Part shown: piece after piece, positions 7,703 to 16,329 of the stretch
Layout of the letters: every line of letters starts with the position of its first letter
Numbering within the stretch: position 1 is the stretch's first letter
Assembly: GCF_040545335.1 (NCBI RefSeq)
Contig: NZ_JBEPLU010000004.1
Span: 57,696 to 121,695, forward strand
DNA length: 64,000 nt
Direction of reading: 5' to 3'
Source: Phenylobacterium koreense
GTDB lineage: Bacteria > Pseudomonadota > Alphaproteobacteria > Caulobacterales > Caulobacteraceae
The notes under the pieces: model-generated
Databases searched by the model: none
What the model saw: the letters and a program-made list of their open reading frames with translations, nothing else
What the model was told of the DNA's origin: nothing
Program-made: the position numbers and the translations under genes

Positions 7703-9946
7703 ATGAAGGCGTTGGAACGGTATCGCGGACCGGTGGACGCTGATCAGGCGATCATCCACGTAGAGTCCGAACTGGGCGGGGGCGACGGCTCCGACCGCCT
7801 GGACCTGCACAAGCTGATTTCGGCTTTCCGGCGTCGGCTGGGAGCCTTCTTCCTGGCGTTCCTGAACTGCGTGGCCATCGCCGTCCTGGTGACCGCGCAC
7901 CAGACGCCGACCTACACCGCGACCTCCCGGCTGATGATCAACGCCCGGGAACAGCAGGTCGCCCCGCAGGATGAGCAGCGCACGACGGCGACCCTCTCGG
8001 CCCTGCCCAACGCCTCGCCGATCATCGACACCGAGGTCGAGGTCCTGGGCTCGCGCGATCTGGCGCGCAAGGTCGCCAAGAGCCTGCGTCTCGACAAGGA
8101 TCCGGCCTTCAACCCAGCCCTGGAGCCGGCGACGCCCGGCTACATCGACCGGATACTGGGACGGCCTGCGCCCGCCCCCATGACGCGGGACGCTATCGAC
8201 CAGGCCATCGTCGATCGCCTGCTGGCCGGGCTCTCGGCTCGCCGCGTCGGGGCGACCTTCGCCATCGACGTCTCCTATCGGTCGGATGATCCGAAAAAGG
8301 CCGCGATGATCGCCGACGCCTTCACCAGGGCCTATGTGAACGACCAGCTCGCAACCAAGGCCAACGCCAACCGCCAGGCCGGCGACCTGCTGGGCGAGCG
8401 GATGGAGGAGCTGCGCCAGCAGGCGGTCGACGACGCGGCGGCCGTGCAGCAGTACCGCATCCAGAACGACCTCCTCAGCACCTCGGGCGCATCGCTGACC
8501 GAGCAGGAGATCTCGGCCTACAACCAGCGGGTCGCCGAGGCCCGGGTCGAGGCCTCGGCCGACGAGGCCCGGCTGCGCACCGCCCGCGCCCAGCTCGCCC
8601 GCGGATCGACCGGCGAGGATCTCGGCGAGGCGCTCAATTCCGGCGTCATCCAGTCGCTGCGCGCGCAGCGCGTCGCGGTCAGCACCAAGGTCGCCGACAT
8701 GCAGGGGCGCTATGGCGACCGCCACCCCGAAATCCTCAAGGCCCAGCGCGAGCTGGCCGACATCGACGCCCAGATCCAGGGCGAGATCACCCGCCTGATC
8801 TCGAATCTCGAGGCGAAGGCGGAGGTCTCGCGGCAGCGCCTGGCCTCGATCAGCGGCTCGCTCTCGACCGCCCGCGGCGCGCTCAGCCAGAACAATCGCG
8901 CCATGGTCGGCCTGGCCGAACTGGAACAGAAGGCGGGGGCCTCGCAGGCGCTCTACGAGAGCTACCTCAACCGCTTCAAGCAGACCAACGCCCAGGAAGG
9001 GACGGAGCAGCCGGATGCGCGGCTGATCTCCGAGGCGCGTATTCCCAGCAATCCCACCAGCCCGAACATGCCGCTGAACATCGTCTTCGGCGCCGCGCTG
9101 GGCATCGGGGCCGGGCTCCTGGCGGTCATCGCCGCCGAGATGCTGGACTCCTCCCTGACCACCGCTGACGACGTGGAGCGCCGGCTGGGCCGCCGCTTCC
9201 TGGCCGGCGTCCCGCTGCTGTCGTCCATCAAGGGCACGCGCCGAATGTCGCCGGCGAACGCCGTGGTGGACAAACCGAACTCCGCCTTCGCCGAGGCCTA
9301 TCGGAACCTGCGCGCGTCACTGAAATACGCGACCATGAACGGCCCGGTGACGGTGGTGGCGATCACCTCGGCCCTGCCGCAGGAGGGCAAGACCACCGCC
9401 TCGATCTGCCTGGCGCGCTCGGCGGCCCTGCAGGGACAGCGGGTGGTGCTCATCGACTGCGACACCCGTCGACGCGAGCTGAACAAGCTGGTCCGGAACG
9501 CCGACAACCGGCCCGGCCTGCTGGAAGTCCTGGCCGGCCAGGCGCACCTTGAGGAAGCGCTGGTCAAGGACGAGCGGACCGGCATGCTGATCCTGCCGCT
9601 CAACCATTCGGAGATCGGCCCTCACGAGCTGATGGGCGGGGAGGCGATGGACACCCTGCTGGCGCGCTTGCGTGAAAGGTTCGACCTCGTGGTGCTCGAC
9701 ACCACGCCGGTCCTGCCGCTGGCCGACACGCGCATCCTGGCCACCAAGGTGGACGTGGTGGTCTTCATCGCCCGCTGGCGCAAGACCTCCGAGCACGCGA
9801 TCCAGGCGGCGATCCGGGCGCTTCCGGTGGAAGGCGTGACTATCGCCGGCGTGGTGCTCAACCGCATCCACCTGGGTCAGCAAGCGCGCTTCGGCCACGG
9901 CGACGCGGCCTACTACTACCGCCAGTACGCGCAGTACTACGGATGA
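7703..9946 (+). CDS. Wzc-type polysaccharide co-polymerase with BY-kinase domain
   Basis: The product has 747 residues. An N-terminal Wzz domain has a first membrane helix at about residues 51-70, a long periplasmic coiled coil, and a GNVR-like region before the second helix (about 456-480, NIVFGAALGIGAGLL). The cytoplasmic tyrosine kinase has Walker A SALPQEGKTT (556-565), Walker A' VVLIDCDTRRREL and Walker B LVVLDTTPVLPL. The C-terminus AAYYYRQYAQYYG is a tyrosine cluster, the site of autophosphorylation in this family. It controls chain length and polymer export at the inner membrane. Confidence 0.92.
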   Translation: MKALERYRGPVDADQAIIHVESELGGGDGSDRLDLHKLISAFRRRLGAFFLAFLNCVAIAVLVTAHQTPTYTATSRLMINAREQQVAPQDEQRTTATLSALPNASPIIDTEVEVLGSRDLARKVAKSLRLDKDPAFNPALEPATPGYIDRILGRPAPAPMTRDAIDQAIVDRLLAGLSARRVGATFAIDVSYRSDDPKKAAMIADAFTRAYVNDQLATKANANRQAGDLLGERMEELRQQAVDDAAAVQQYRIQNDLLSTSGASLTEQEISAYNQRVAEARVEASADEARLRTARAQLARGSTGEDLGEALNSGVIQSLRAQRVAVSTKVADMQGRYGDRHPEILKAQRELADIDAQIQGEITRLISNLEAKAEVSRQRLASISGSLSTARGALSQNNRAMVGLAELEQKAGASQALYESYLNRFKQTNAQEGTEQPDARLISEARIPSNPTSPNMPLNIVFGAALGIGAGLLAVIAAEMLDSSLTTADDVERRLGRRFLAGVPLLSSIKGTRRMSPANAVVDKPNSAFAEAYRNLRASLKYATMNGPVTVVAITSALPQEGKTTASICLARSAALQGQRVVLIDCDTRRRELNKLVRNADNRPGLLEVLAGQAHLEEALVKDERTGMLILPLNHSEIGPHELMGGEAMDTLLARLRERFDLVVLDTTPVLPLADTRILATKVDVVVFIARWRKTSEHAIQAAIRALPVEGVTIAGVVLNRIHLGQQARFGHGDAAYYYRQYAQYYG

Positions 9947-9959
9947 GCGGCGAGACCTC

Positions 9960-10142
9960 TCAGCGCAGGATCAGGGCCAGCACCGTGGCCCAGAATCCGC
10001 CGCAGGTGACCAGGATGAAGCACAGCGTCCGCCGTGCGGACCACCGCTGTGGCCCGCGTGGGGCCGGCGCGTCCCGCCTGGCCGCTTGGCCTGCGAGCAA
10101 GAAAGGAACTGGCGACTTCGCTTCTACGTCCGCCCCGTACAT
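9960..10142 (-). CDS. Small tail-anchored-type membrane protein, unknown function
   Basis: Product of 60 residues (MYGADVEAKS...). An ideal AGGAGG lies 6 bases before the ATG at 10142, which decides the start against a longer reading from 10262. Residues about 22-38 are Arg/Pro-rich; the last 22 residues (TLCFILVTCGGFWATVLALILR) include a single membrane helix ending at the C-terminus. It lies inside the exopolysaccharide locus but on the opposite strand, between the co-polymerase and a glycosyltransferase. No family is recognised; layout resembles the protein at 195-359. Confidence 0.65.
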   Translation of the reverse strand: MYGADVEAKSPVPFLLAGQAARRDAPAPRGPQRWSARRTLCFILVTCGGFWATVLALILR

Positions 10143-10252
10143 CGACGCCTCCTGACACCCCGAGCGCGACCGGTACAGCGGAACGATTAATGGAACGCTC
10201 GCGAAGTCAGTATGCGCGCGTTCACCATGTTTTCTTGGTTTGAGAAGGTTAG

Positions 10253-11341
10253 ATGCCCGCAAAGCCGCGTGTCGCGATCATTCACTACTGGCTCGTCGGA
10301 ATGCGCGGCGGGGAGCGCGTGCTGGAGAGACTGATTCATCTCTTTCCGGACGCCGACATCTACACCCACGTCTACGACCCCGACGCCATGTCCGCGACCA
10401 TCCGGTCCAGGCCGGTGAAGACCACCTTCATCCAGCGGCTGCCGGGCGCCCGCAAGCATTATCAGAAGTACCTGCCGCTCATGCCCATGGCGCTCGAGGA
10501 GCTCGACCTGCGCGGTTACGATCTGATCCTCAGCAGCGAGTCCGGCCCCGCCAAGGGGGTGATCACCCCGCCTGGCGCCCTGCACGTCTGTTACTGCCAT
10601 TCGCCGATGCGGTATCTCTGGGACCACTACCAGGACTATCGCGCCTCGGCCGGGCGGCTGACCCGGGCGGCCATGCCCTGGCTGTTCCACCGGCTGCGGC
10701 AATGGGACTACGCCTCGGCCGCGCGGGTCGACCGCTTCGTCGCCAACTCCAACTTCATCAAGAGCCGGATCGAGAAGGCCTATCGCCGCGAGGCCGCCGT
10801 CGTGCACCCGCCGGTCGCCACAGACCTCTTCAAGCCCTCGAACGAGGTCGGCGCGCAGTACCTCTGGGTCGGCCAGATGACCGCCTACAAGCGTGCGGAC
10901 CTGGCCATGGAGGCGTTCAACAAGCTCGGCCTGCCGCTGCTGATGGTCGGGGACGGGGAGATGGCCGCCGACATCCGCCGCCGCGCCGGCCCCAACATCA
11001 CCATCAAGACCCGTCTGAACTTCGACGAACTGCGCAAGGCCTACGCCCAGTCGCGGGCCCTGGTCTTCACGGCCGAGGAGGACTTCGGGATCATTCCGGT
11101 GGAGGCCAACGCCTCGGGTCGCCCGGTCCTCGCCTACAACAGCGGCGGCGTGCGCGACAGCGTGACCCCCGACGAGAGCGGCATCCTCTTCGACGCCCAG
11201 ACCGTGGACTCCCTGATCGAGGGGGTCGAGCGGCTGGAGGCGTGGCTTCCCGCCTTCGACCCCGCCGCGGCCATCCGCCAGGCGCAGCGGTTCGCCCCCG
11301 AGCGGTTCGACGAGGGGATCAGGAAGGCGGTGGCGTTCTGA
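10253..11341 (+). CDS. Glycosyltransferase, GT4 family (mannosyltransferase-like)
   Basis: The product has 362 residues. It opens with VAIIHYWLVGMRGGERVL, matching the N-terminal domain of WbaZ-like mannosyltransferases, and contains CYCHSPMRYLWD and SNFIKSRIEKAYRREA. The C-terminal GT-B domain has FTAEEDFGIIPVEANASGRPV, the EX7E-type nucleotide-sugar site (E-D-F-G-I-I-P-V-E). It likely adds a mannose, from GDP-mannose made by the 2211 gene, to the lipid-linked repeat unit on the cytoplasmic side. GAGAAGG precedes the ATG. The donor is inferred from family resemblance. Confidence 0.87.
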   Translation: MPAKPRVAIIHYWLVGMRGGERVLERLIHLFPDADIYTHVYDPDAMSATIRSRPVKTTFIQRLPGARKHYQKYLPLMPMALEELDLRGYDLILSSESGPAKGVITPPGALHVCYCHSPMRYLWDHYQDYRASAGRLTRAAMPWLFHRLRQWDYASAARVDRFVANSNFIKSRIEKAYRREAAVVHPPVATDLFKPSNEVGAQYLWVGQMTAYKRADLAMEAFNKLGLPLLMVGDGEMAADIRRRAGPNITIKTRLNFDELRKAYAQSRALVFTAEEDFGIIPVEANASGRPVLAYNSGGVRDSVTPDESGILFDAQTVDSLIEGVERLEAWLPAFDPAAAIRQAQRFAPERFDEGIRKAVAF

Positions 11342-11376
11342 CCCTGACACCCGGCCATAAACGGAGGGCCCCCTCG

Positions 11377-12738
11377 TTGCGGCGGGCTGGCGTGGTCCTG
11401 GCTGACGCGCCTGCCGGCGTCTCGGCTCAGCCGGCCCGTGCGCCGGTCGTCGTGCTGGGGGGAGGGGTCAGCGGCCTGGTCGCCGCCGACATGCTCGCCG
11501 ACGCCGGAGAGCGCGTCATCCTGCTGGAGCCCTACGACCGGCTCGGCGGCAACCAGCGCTCGGCCAATATCGGACCCTACACCTTCGACATCGGCAGCTT
11601 CGTCTTCTTCTCGGGCAGCCCCTTCTTCCGCCGCTTCCCGGGCGCCGAGGCCGTGTGCCAGCCCGCCCGGATCGTCGTCGACCGCATCACGCCCCAGCGT
11701 CGGATCAGCCGCTATCCGTTCTCAGTGCCCGAGGACCTGCTGCGTCGGGGCCCGGCTGAGGTGGCGCGCACCGCCCTGTCGCTCGCCTGGGGGCGGATCG
11801 CCGATCGGGCGCCCCGCAGCGCCGGCTCGTTCGCCCGTTACTACCTGGGCCGCCGCCTGTTCGTGGAGAGCGGCCTGGAAGCCTATATCGAGCGGCTGTG
11901 CGGCATCCCGGCCGACCAGGTCGAACACCAGTTCGCCGTGAAGCGCATGAACTGGATCGCCAGGGCGCTGAGCCTGGATACCGCCGCCGGCCTCGTGCGC
12001 CCCAAACGCGACGCCGCGCCCGCGCCCACCGTCCTGGTCCGGCCGCGCCAGGGCTTCACGCACCTCTACGACCAGGTCGCCGCCCAGCTCCGCGCCAAGG
12101 GCGTCAGCATCCGTCTCGGCGCCTCCCTGACGAAGATCGAACGCGTCGCCGGCGGCTTCGAGGTTTCGATCAAGGGCGGGGTCGTGAAGGCGGCGCGGGT
12201 CATCTCCAGCCTGCCCCTGACCCTGACCGCGCAGGCCTGCGGCCTCACCCCGCCGCCGATCATCCAGTCCCTGCCGCTGCTCAGCCTCTATGTCGCCTAT
12301 GAAGGCGATCTCGGGTTCCCCTCCGAGGTGCTCTACAACTTCAGCCCCACCGGTTCGTGGAAGCGGCTGACGGTCCACTCGCGGGTCTACGGCAAGGTCG
12401 ACGGTCGCGAGTATCTCTCGGTCGAAGCGCCGCTGGCGCGCGGCCCTTCGGCGCCGGCCGACGAGTTCGCCGCCTTCCTCGCCTTCATGCGCGAGCACGG
12501 CCTGATGACCGGCAAGGCCACGCTGGTCGGGCACGATCGGACCGACTTCGCCTATCCGACCTACGCCCATGGCTCGATGGCCGCGTCCGAGGCGCTCATC
12601 GACGCGGTGGAGGCGACCGGCGTGGAGATGCTCGGGCGCCAGGGGCGCTTTGACTACATTCCCACCTCCAGCCGCGCGACCGAACTGGTCGCCGAGCGTT
12701 TGGGCCGGACCGGCAGGGAGGGCGCGGCCGTGCGTTGA
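11377..12738 (+). CDS. FAD-dependent amine-oxidase-fold protein of the exopolysaccharide locus
   Basis: Product of 453 residues from a TTG at 11377, with GGAGG nine bases upstream; a GTG at 11392 is the alternative. The N-terminal Rossmann motif VVVLGGGVSGLVAADML followed by ILLEPYDRLGGNQ binds FAD. The rest resembles the protoporphyrinogen-oxidase/amine-oxidase superfamily and, more loosely, UDP-galactopyranose mutase; the C-terminus has YAHGSMAASEALIDAVEATGV. The reading frame continues upstream antisense-free through the previous gene, but that part is only its shadow. Its substrate is unknown; the position between glycosyltransferases suggests a redox step or mutase acting on a sugar nucleotide or lipid-linked sugar. 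Confidence 0.78.
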   Translation: MRRAGVVLADAPAGVSAQPARAPVVVLGGGVSGLVAADMLADAGERVILLEPYDRLGGNQRSANIGPYTFDIGSFVFFSGSPFFRRFPGAEAVCQPARIVVDRITPQRRISRYPFSVPEDLLRRGPAEVARTALSLAWGRIADRAPRSAGSFARYYLGRRLFVESGLEAYIERLCGIPADQVEHQFAVKRMNWIARALSLDTAAGLVRPKRDAAPAPTVLVRPRQGFTHLYDQVAAQLRAKGVSIRLGASLTKIERVAGGFEVSIKGGVVKAARVISSLPLTLTAQACGLTPPPIIQSLPLLSLYVAYEGDLGFPSEVLYNFSPTGSWKRLTVHSRVYGKVDGREYLSVEAPLARGPSAPADEFAAFLAFMREHGLMTGKATLVGHDRTDFAYPTYAHGSMAASEALIDAVEATGVEMLGRQGRFDYIPTSSRATELVAERLGRTGREGAAVR

Positions 12739-12820
12739 GAAGGCTGGTGAACGACTGGTTCTGGCCGGGTAGGAGCGAACAGCCTCAGTCCGGCCGCAGG
12801 AATGACCGAAGGATCCTGGT

Positions 12821-14272
12821 GTGGTCCCTACAGTATTCGGACTGATTTCGATCGCGATCGGGCTGCTGCTGCTCGTGCGCGGGACTTCGTTGGACCTCTT
12901 GCGGTTCATGTTGCTCTCGACGCTGTTCAGCGGCTCGGCGGCGATCCTCATGCCGGCCTTGGGCGGCGCGGCCATTTCACCGGCCCACCTGGTGCTGGCC
13001 TTCCTGCTCGCGCGCATCCTGGCGCCGGGCTCACGCGAGTACGCGCACATCGCGCCCGCGGTCACCCTCAACCTGTTCCTGGTGATCTATGCGCTGTACG
13101 GCTTCCTGTCGGCGTTCCTGCTACCGCGCCTGTTCGCCTGGCAGATCTACGTGGCGCCCCTGCGGCCGGTGACGATAACCGGCCTCTTCGACACCGTGCC
13201 GCTGGTCTTCACGAACCAGAACATCACGTCCGCGGTCTATCTGGTCGGCACCATGCTGGCGGGGGTATGCGCCACCATCGTCGCGCGCAAGCCGGAGTCC
13301 ACCCGGAAGATCGTCTCCACCCTCTGCCTGATGGCGTGGATCCATGCCGCCTTCGGGGTCCTGGGCGTGGTCCTGACCAATATCGGCCTGGGCGAGGTCC
13401 TGAACATCTTCCGGAACGGCAGCGCCGCCCAGCTCGAGCAGAGCTATAACGGCCTGGTGCGGATGACCGGCGTGTTCCCCGAGCCGTCCTACTACGCCTC
13501 CTACGCCTTCGGGCTCTTCGTCTTCGTCTTCGAATGCTGGATGCGCGACATACGCCCCCGGCAAACCGGATCGGCCGCGCTCGTCCTGCTGGCCGTGCTG
13601 GTCTTTTCGACCTCGGGTTCGGCCTATGTCAGCCTGGCGGTCTACGGCGCCCTGATGGTGATCCGGCTGCTGCTGATGCGCCAGCAGTTGAGCCCGCGAA
13701 AGGCCCTGGTCGTCCTGACCCTGGCGCTGGTCGGGATCATCGCTGCCCTGGGCATGGTGATGATCGCCCCGCCGCTCGCCGAGCAACTGGGCGACATGTT
13801 CTCGCACATGACCGTGGACAAGGCCGACAGCGAGTCCGGCCGCCAGCGGTCGTTCTGGGCCCTGCAGGGATGGCACGCCTTCCTGGCCTCCTATGGCCTC
13901 GGCATCGGGGCGGGCAGCTTCCGCTCGTCCAGCCTGTTCACGGCCGCCCTTGGCTCCATGGGCGTGATTGGGATCGTCACCCTCGTCTGTCACATCTTCG
14001 CGGTCTTCAAGCCGCTGCGGGCCAGCACCTATTCGACGCCGCGGGACGAGCGGCTGGCGATCGGCTCGGCGGCGAGCTGGACCGCGGTGAGCATATTGAT
14101 CCCCGCGGCGATCAGCACCGCCTCGCCCGATCCGGGCATGATCTTCGCCGTCATGGCCGGCCTCGCCCTCGAATGGCGGCGCCGACGTTCGAAAGTCCAG
14201 GTCGGGCGCGCGCCGTTCAGGCGCGTTTCCGTCCACCCCATGGCGCCGCAGGCGCCGCGCACAAGGAGCTAG
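12821..14272 (+). CDS. O-antigen polymerase/ligase-like membrane protein (Wzy-like)
   Basis: Product of 483 residues starting at GTG 12821. About ten to twelve hydrophobic helices are visible, with a larger polar loop near residues 300-345 (TVDKADSESGRQRSFWALQGW) before the segment YGLGIGAGSFRSSS. This matches the Wzy_C/O-antigen ligase layout, where the periplasmic loop carries catalytic Arg and His residues. It is the best candidate for the polymerase that joins lipid-linked repeat units. These proteins are poorly conserved, so the call rests on topology, the loop motif and neighbourhood. Confidence 0.8.
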   Translation: MVPTVFGLISIAIGLLLLVRGTSLDLLRFMLLSTLFSGSAAILMPALGGAAISPAHLVLAFLLARILAPGSREYAHIAPAVTLNLFLVIYALYGFLSAFLLPRLFAWQIYVAPLRPVTITGLFDTVPLVFTNQNITSAVYLVGTMLAGVCATIVARKPESTRKIVSTLCLMAWIHAAFGVLGVVLTNIGLGEVLNIFRNGSAAQLEQSYNGLVRMTGVFPEPSYYASYAFGLFVFVFECWMRDIRPRQTGSAALVLLAVLVFSTSGSAYVSLAVYGALMVIRLLLMRQQLSPRKALVVLTLALVGIIAALGMVMIAPPLAEQLGDMFSHMTVDKADSESGRQRSFWALQGWHAFLASYGLGIGAGSFRSSSLFTAALGSMGVIGIVTLVCHIFAVFKPLRASTYSTPRDERLAIGSAASWTAVSILIPAAISTASPDPGMIFAVMAGLALEWRRRRSKVQVGRAPFRRVSVHPMAPQAPRTRS

Positions 14273-14274
14273 TC

Positions 14275-15144
14275 TTGAGAGTATCGGTGGTTGTCGCGAC
14301 CGCGGGACGGGCGGAGCTGACGGGGCTGACGGTGGCGCGGCTGGGCCGGCAGACTCGGATTCCCGACGAGATCGTCGTCGTCGGGGCGAGTTCCGAAGAC
14401 ACTCACGGCATCGAGGCGCACGGCCTGCCGCTTCGGGTCGACCACGCGCGCAAGGGCTCCTGCAGCCAGCGCAATCACGCCCTCGACCTCGTCGAGCAGA
14501 CCAGCGACATGATCGCCATCTTCGACGACGACTTCGTCCCGGCCTTCGACTTCATCGAGCGCGCCGAGGCCCTGTTCGCCGCCCATCCCGAGATCGTCGG
14601 GGTGAACGGTCGCCTGATCGCCGACGGCGCCAAGGGGCCGGGCATCGGCTATGACGCCGCCTGCGAGATGTCCGAGGCCGACCGACTGCGGCCGGATGGC
14701 GACCTGGCTCCGCTGGAGTCGCTCTACGGCTGCAACATGGTCCTGCGGTCCAGCGCCATCCAGGGGCTGCGGTTCGACGAGAACCTGCCGCTTTACGGCT
14801 GGCAGGAGGACACCGACTTCACCTTCCGGCTGAAGGCGCGCGGCAAGCTGGTGAAGGCGCCCGGCCTCGCCGGTGTCCACATGGGCATCAAGTCCGGCCG
14901 CACGCCGGGCAAGAAGCTCGGCTACTCCCAGATCGCCAACCCGCTCTACCTGCTGAAGAAAAAGACCATCCCGCCGAAGCTCGCGGCCACCCTGATGGTC
15001 AACAACACGCTGGCGAACTTCATCAAGAGCTTCCAGCCCGAGCCCTATATCGACCGCAAGGGCAGGCTGGCCGGCAACATGATGGCCCTGCGCGACGCCG
15101 CCCTGGGCAAGGTCGATCCGCGCCGCGTCATCGACATCGGCTAG
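14275..15144 (+). CDS. Glycosyltransferase family 2
   Basis: Product of 289 residues from a TTG start at 14275; AAGGAG lies 7 bases upstream and overlaps the end of the polymerase gene. VSVVVATAGRAELT and the metal-binding DDD (AIFDDDFVPAFDF) define a GT-A fold. YGCNMVLRSSAIQGLRFDENLPLYGWQEDTDF is the acceptor/catalytic region with the ED motif. The C-terminal third contains basic stretches (KKLGYSQIANPLYLLKKKT) that may contact the membrane. It should add one sugar of the repeat unit; the specificity cannot be read from the sequence. Confidence 0.88.
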   Translation: MRVSVVVATAGRAELTGLTVARLGRQTRIPDEIVVVGASSEDTHGIEAHGLPLRVDHARKGSCSQRNHALDLVEQTSDMIAIFDDDFVPAFDFIERAEALFAAHPEIVGVNGRLIADGAKGPGIGYDAACEMSEADRLRPDGDLAPLESLYGCNMVLRSSAIQGLRFDENLPLYGWQEDTDFTFRLKARGKLVKAPGLAGVHMGIKSGRTPGKKLGYSQIANPLYLLKKKTIPPKLAATLMVNNTLANFIKSFQPEPYIDRKGRLAGNMMALRDAALGKVDPRRVIDIG

Positions 15145-15190
15145 AGGCGGCGTCAGGGGCGGGCGCTCTGGCGCCTCCCCGAGATCCGTC

Positions 15191-15288
15191 ATCCCCGGCT
15201 GCGTGAGCGCGCCGGGGATCCTTACGCACCAGCGCTTCCGGCCCAACTTCGGCGTTTATGGATGGCCGGGACCTGCCGGCCCGGCCAT
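15191..15288. repeat. Intergenic palindromic repeat pair
   Basis: Two GC-rich hairpins lie between convergent glycosyltransferase genes. The first has arms ATCCCCGGC (15191-15199) and GCCGGGGAT (15211-15219); the second has arms ATGGCCGGG (15262-15270) and CCCGGCCAT (15280-15288). The wording is like the short dispersed palindromes common between genes in Caulobacteraceae and related groups. It could also terminate both transcripts. Confidence 0.55.
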
Positions 15289-15347
15289 GACGAGTCGAGG
15301 GCGGGTTGAAATGCGATCCTCCGGCCTTCGCGGGAGGACAAGGGCTC

Positions 15348-16319
15348 CTACCCGGCCGCGCCCTGCGTCGCCGGGGCGGCGTCCGGCGCCTTCGACCGCC
15401 GCGCCTGGCGCAGGGCCGCCGCGGCGATGGCGCCGCCGATCCTGACGCGCAGGCCGAAATAGCGCGGCGACAGCAAGGTCTCCGGCTTCAGGTTCAGCGC
15501 GTCGCCGATCAGGTGCGGAAGCAGGTGGTCGGCCTTGGCGCGGTCGGCGCTCAGATAGCGGCGCCAGATCCGCAGGCGCACATAGGGCTCGACCAGCCGG
15601 GCCGGAAAGCCCTCGGAACCCGGCTCCATGGCGGCGATTTCCGACATCGCCGCGCTCCGCTCCTGGGTTTCCAGATGCTTGAGCGAAATCGCCCCCTCGT
15701 GCCGACGATAGATCAGGACTTCCTCGTCCGGATTGTCGATCCCGCCCAGCTTAGAGAGCCGGATGAAGAGGTCGTAGTCCTCGGCGTGCGGGAAGTCCGA
15801 GCGATAGCCGCCCACGGCGATCAGCGCCTCGCGCCGCGCCGTGATCAGCGGGTGCATGGAGACCGCGATCTTCGGGGGGAAACAGGAAAGGTCGGTCCGC
15901 CGATGACGGCCGCCGGTGGTGCGGCTGACATCCTTGCCGTCGGAGCTGACCGACCGCGCGACCCCGCCCACCAGCACGCAGCCCGGATGGCTGTCCAGAT
16001 AGTCCGCCTGGAACTGGAAGCGATGGGGCAGGGCGATGTCGTCGGCGTCCATTCGCGCCACGTACTCGCCACGGCAGGCTTTCAGCCCGGTGTTCAGCGC
16101 CGCGACGATGCCGCCGTTCTCCTGGCGGATGACCTTGATGCGAGGGTCGGTGGCCGCCAGGCGGGCGAGGATGTCGGGCGTGGAGTCGCGGCTGCCGTCG
16201 TCGACCACCACCAGTTCGAAGTCCCGGAAGGTCTGGGCGAGGATCGAGCCGATCGCCTCTTCCAGGAACGCCTCGCCGTTATACACCGGCAGGAGGCAGG
16301 ATATCCGCGGCTGCTGCAT
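15348..16319 (-). CDS. Glycosyltransferase family 2
   Basis: The product has 323 residues. It begins ISCLLPVYNGEAFLEEAIGSIL, a typical GT2 opening, followed by VVVDDGSRDSTPDIL (nucleotide-binding DDGS) and the DXD-like motif MDADDIALPHRF. The middle has GGYRSDFPHAEDYDLFIRL, the conserved ED/Y region. It transcribes with the upstream pyruvyltransferase gene (10 bases between them), opposite to the main direction of the locus. It probably adds a sugar to the same repeat unit. About 30 C-terminal residues are basic and alanine-rich and do not belong to the fold. Confidence 0.88.
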   Translation of the reverse strand: MQQPRISCLLPVYNGEAFLEEAIGSILAQTFRDFELVVVDDGSRDSTPDILARLAATDPRIKVIRQENGGIVAALNTGLKACRGEYVARMDADDIALPHRFQFQADYLDSHPGCVLVGGVARSVSSDGKDVSRTTGGRHRRTDLSCFPPKIAVSMHPLITARREALIAVGGYRSDFPHAEDYDLFIRLSKLGGIDNPDEEVLIYRRHEGAISLKHLETQERSAAMSEIAAMEPGSEGFPARLVEPYVRLRIWRRYLSADRAKADHLLPHLIGDALNLKPETLLSPRYFGLRVRIGGAIAAAALRQARRSKAPDAAPATQGAAG

Positions 16320-16329
16320 TGCTGAGCTC

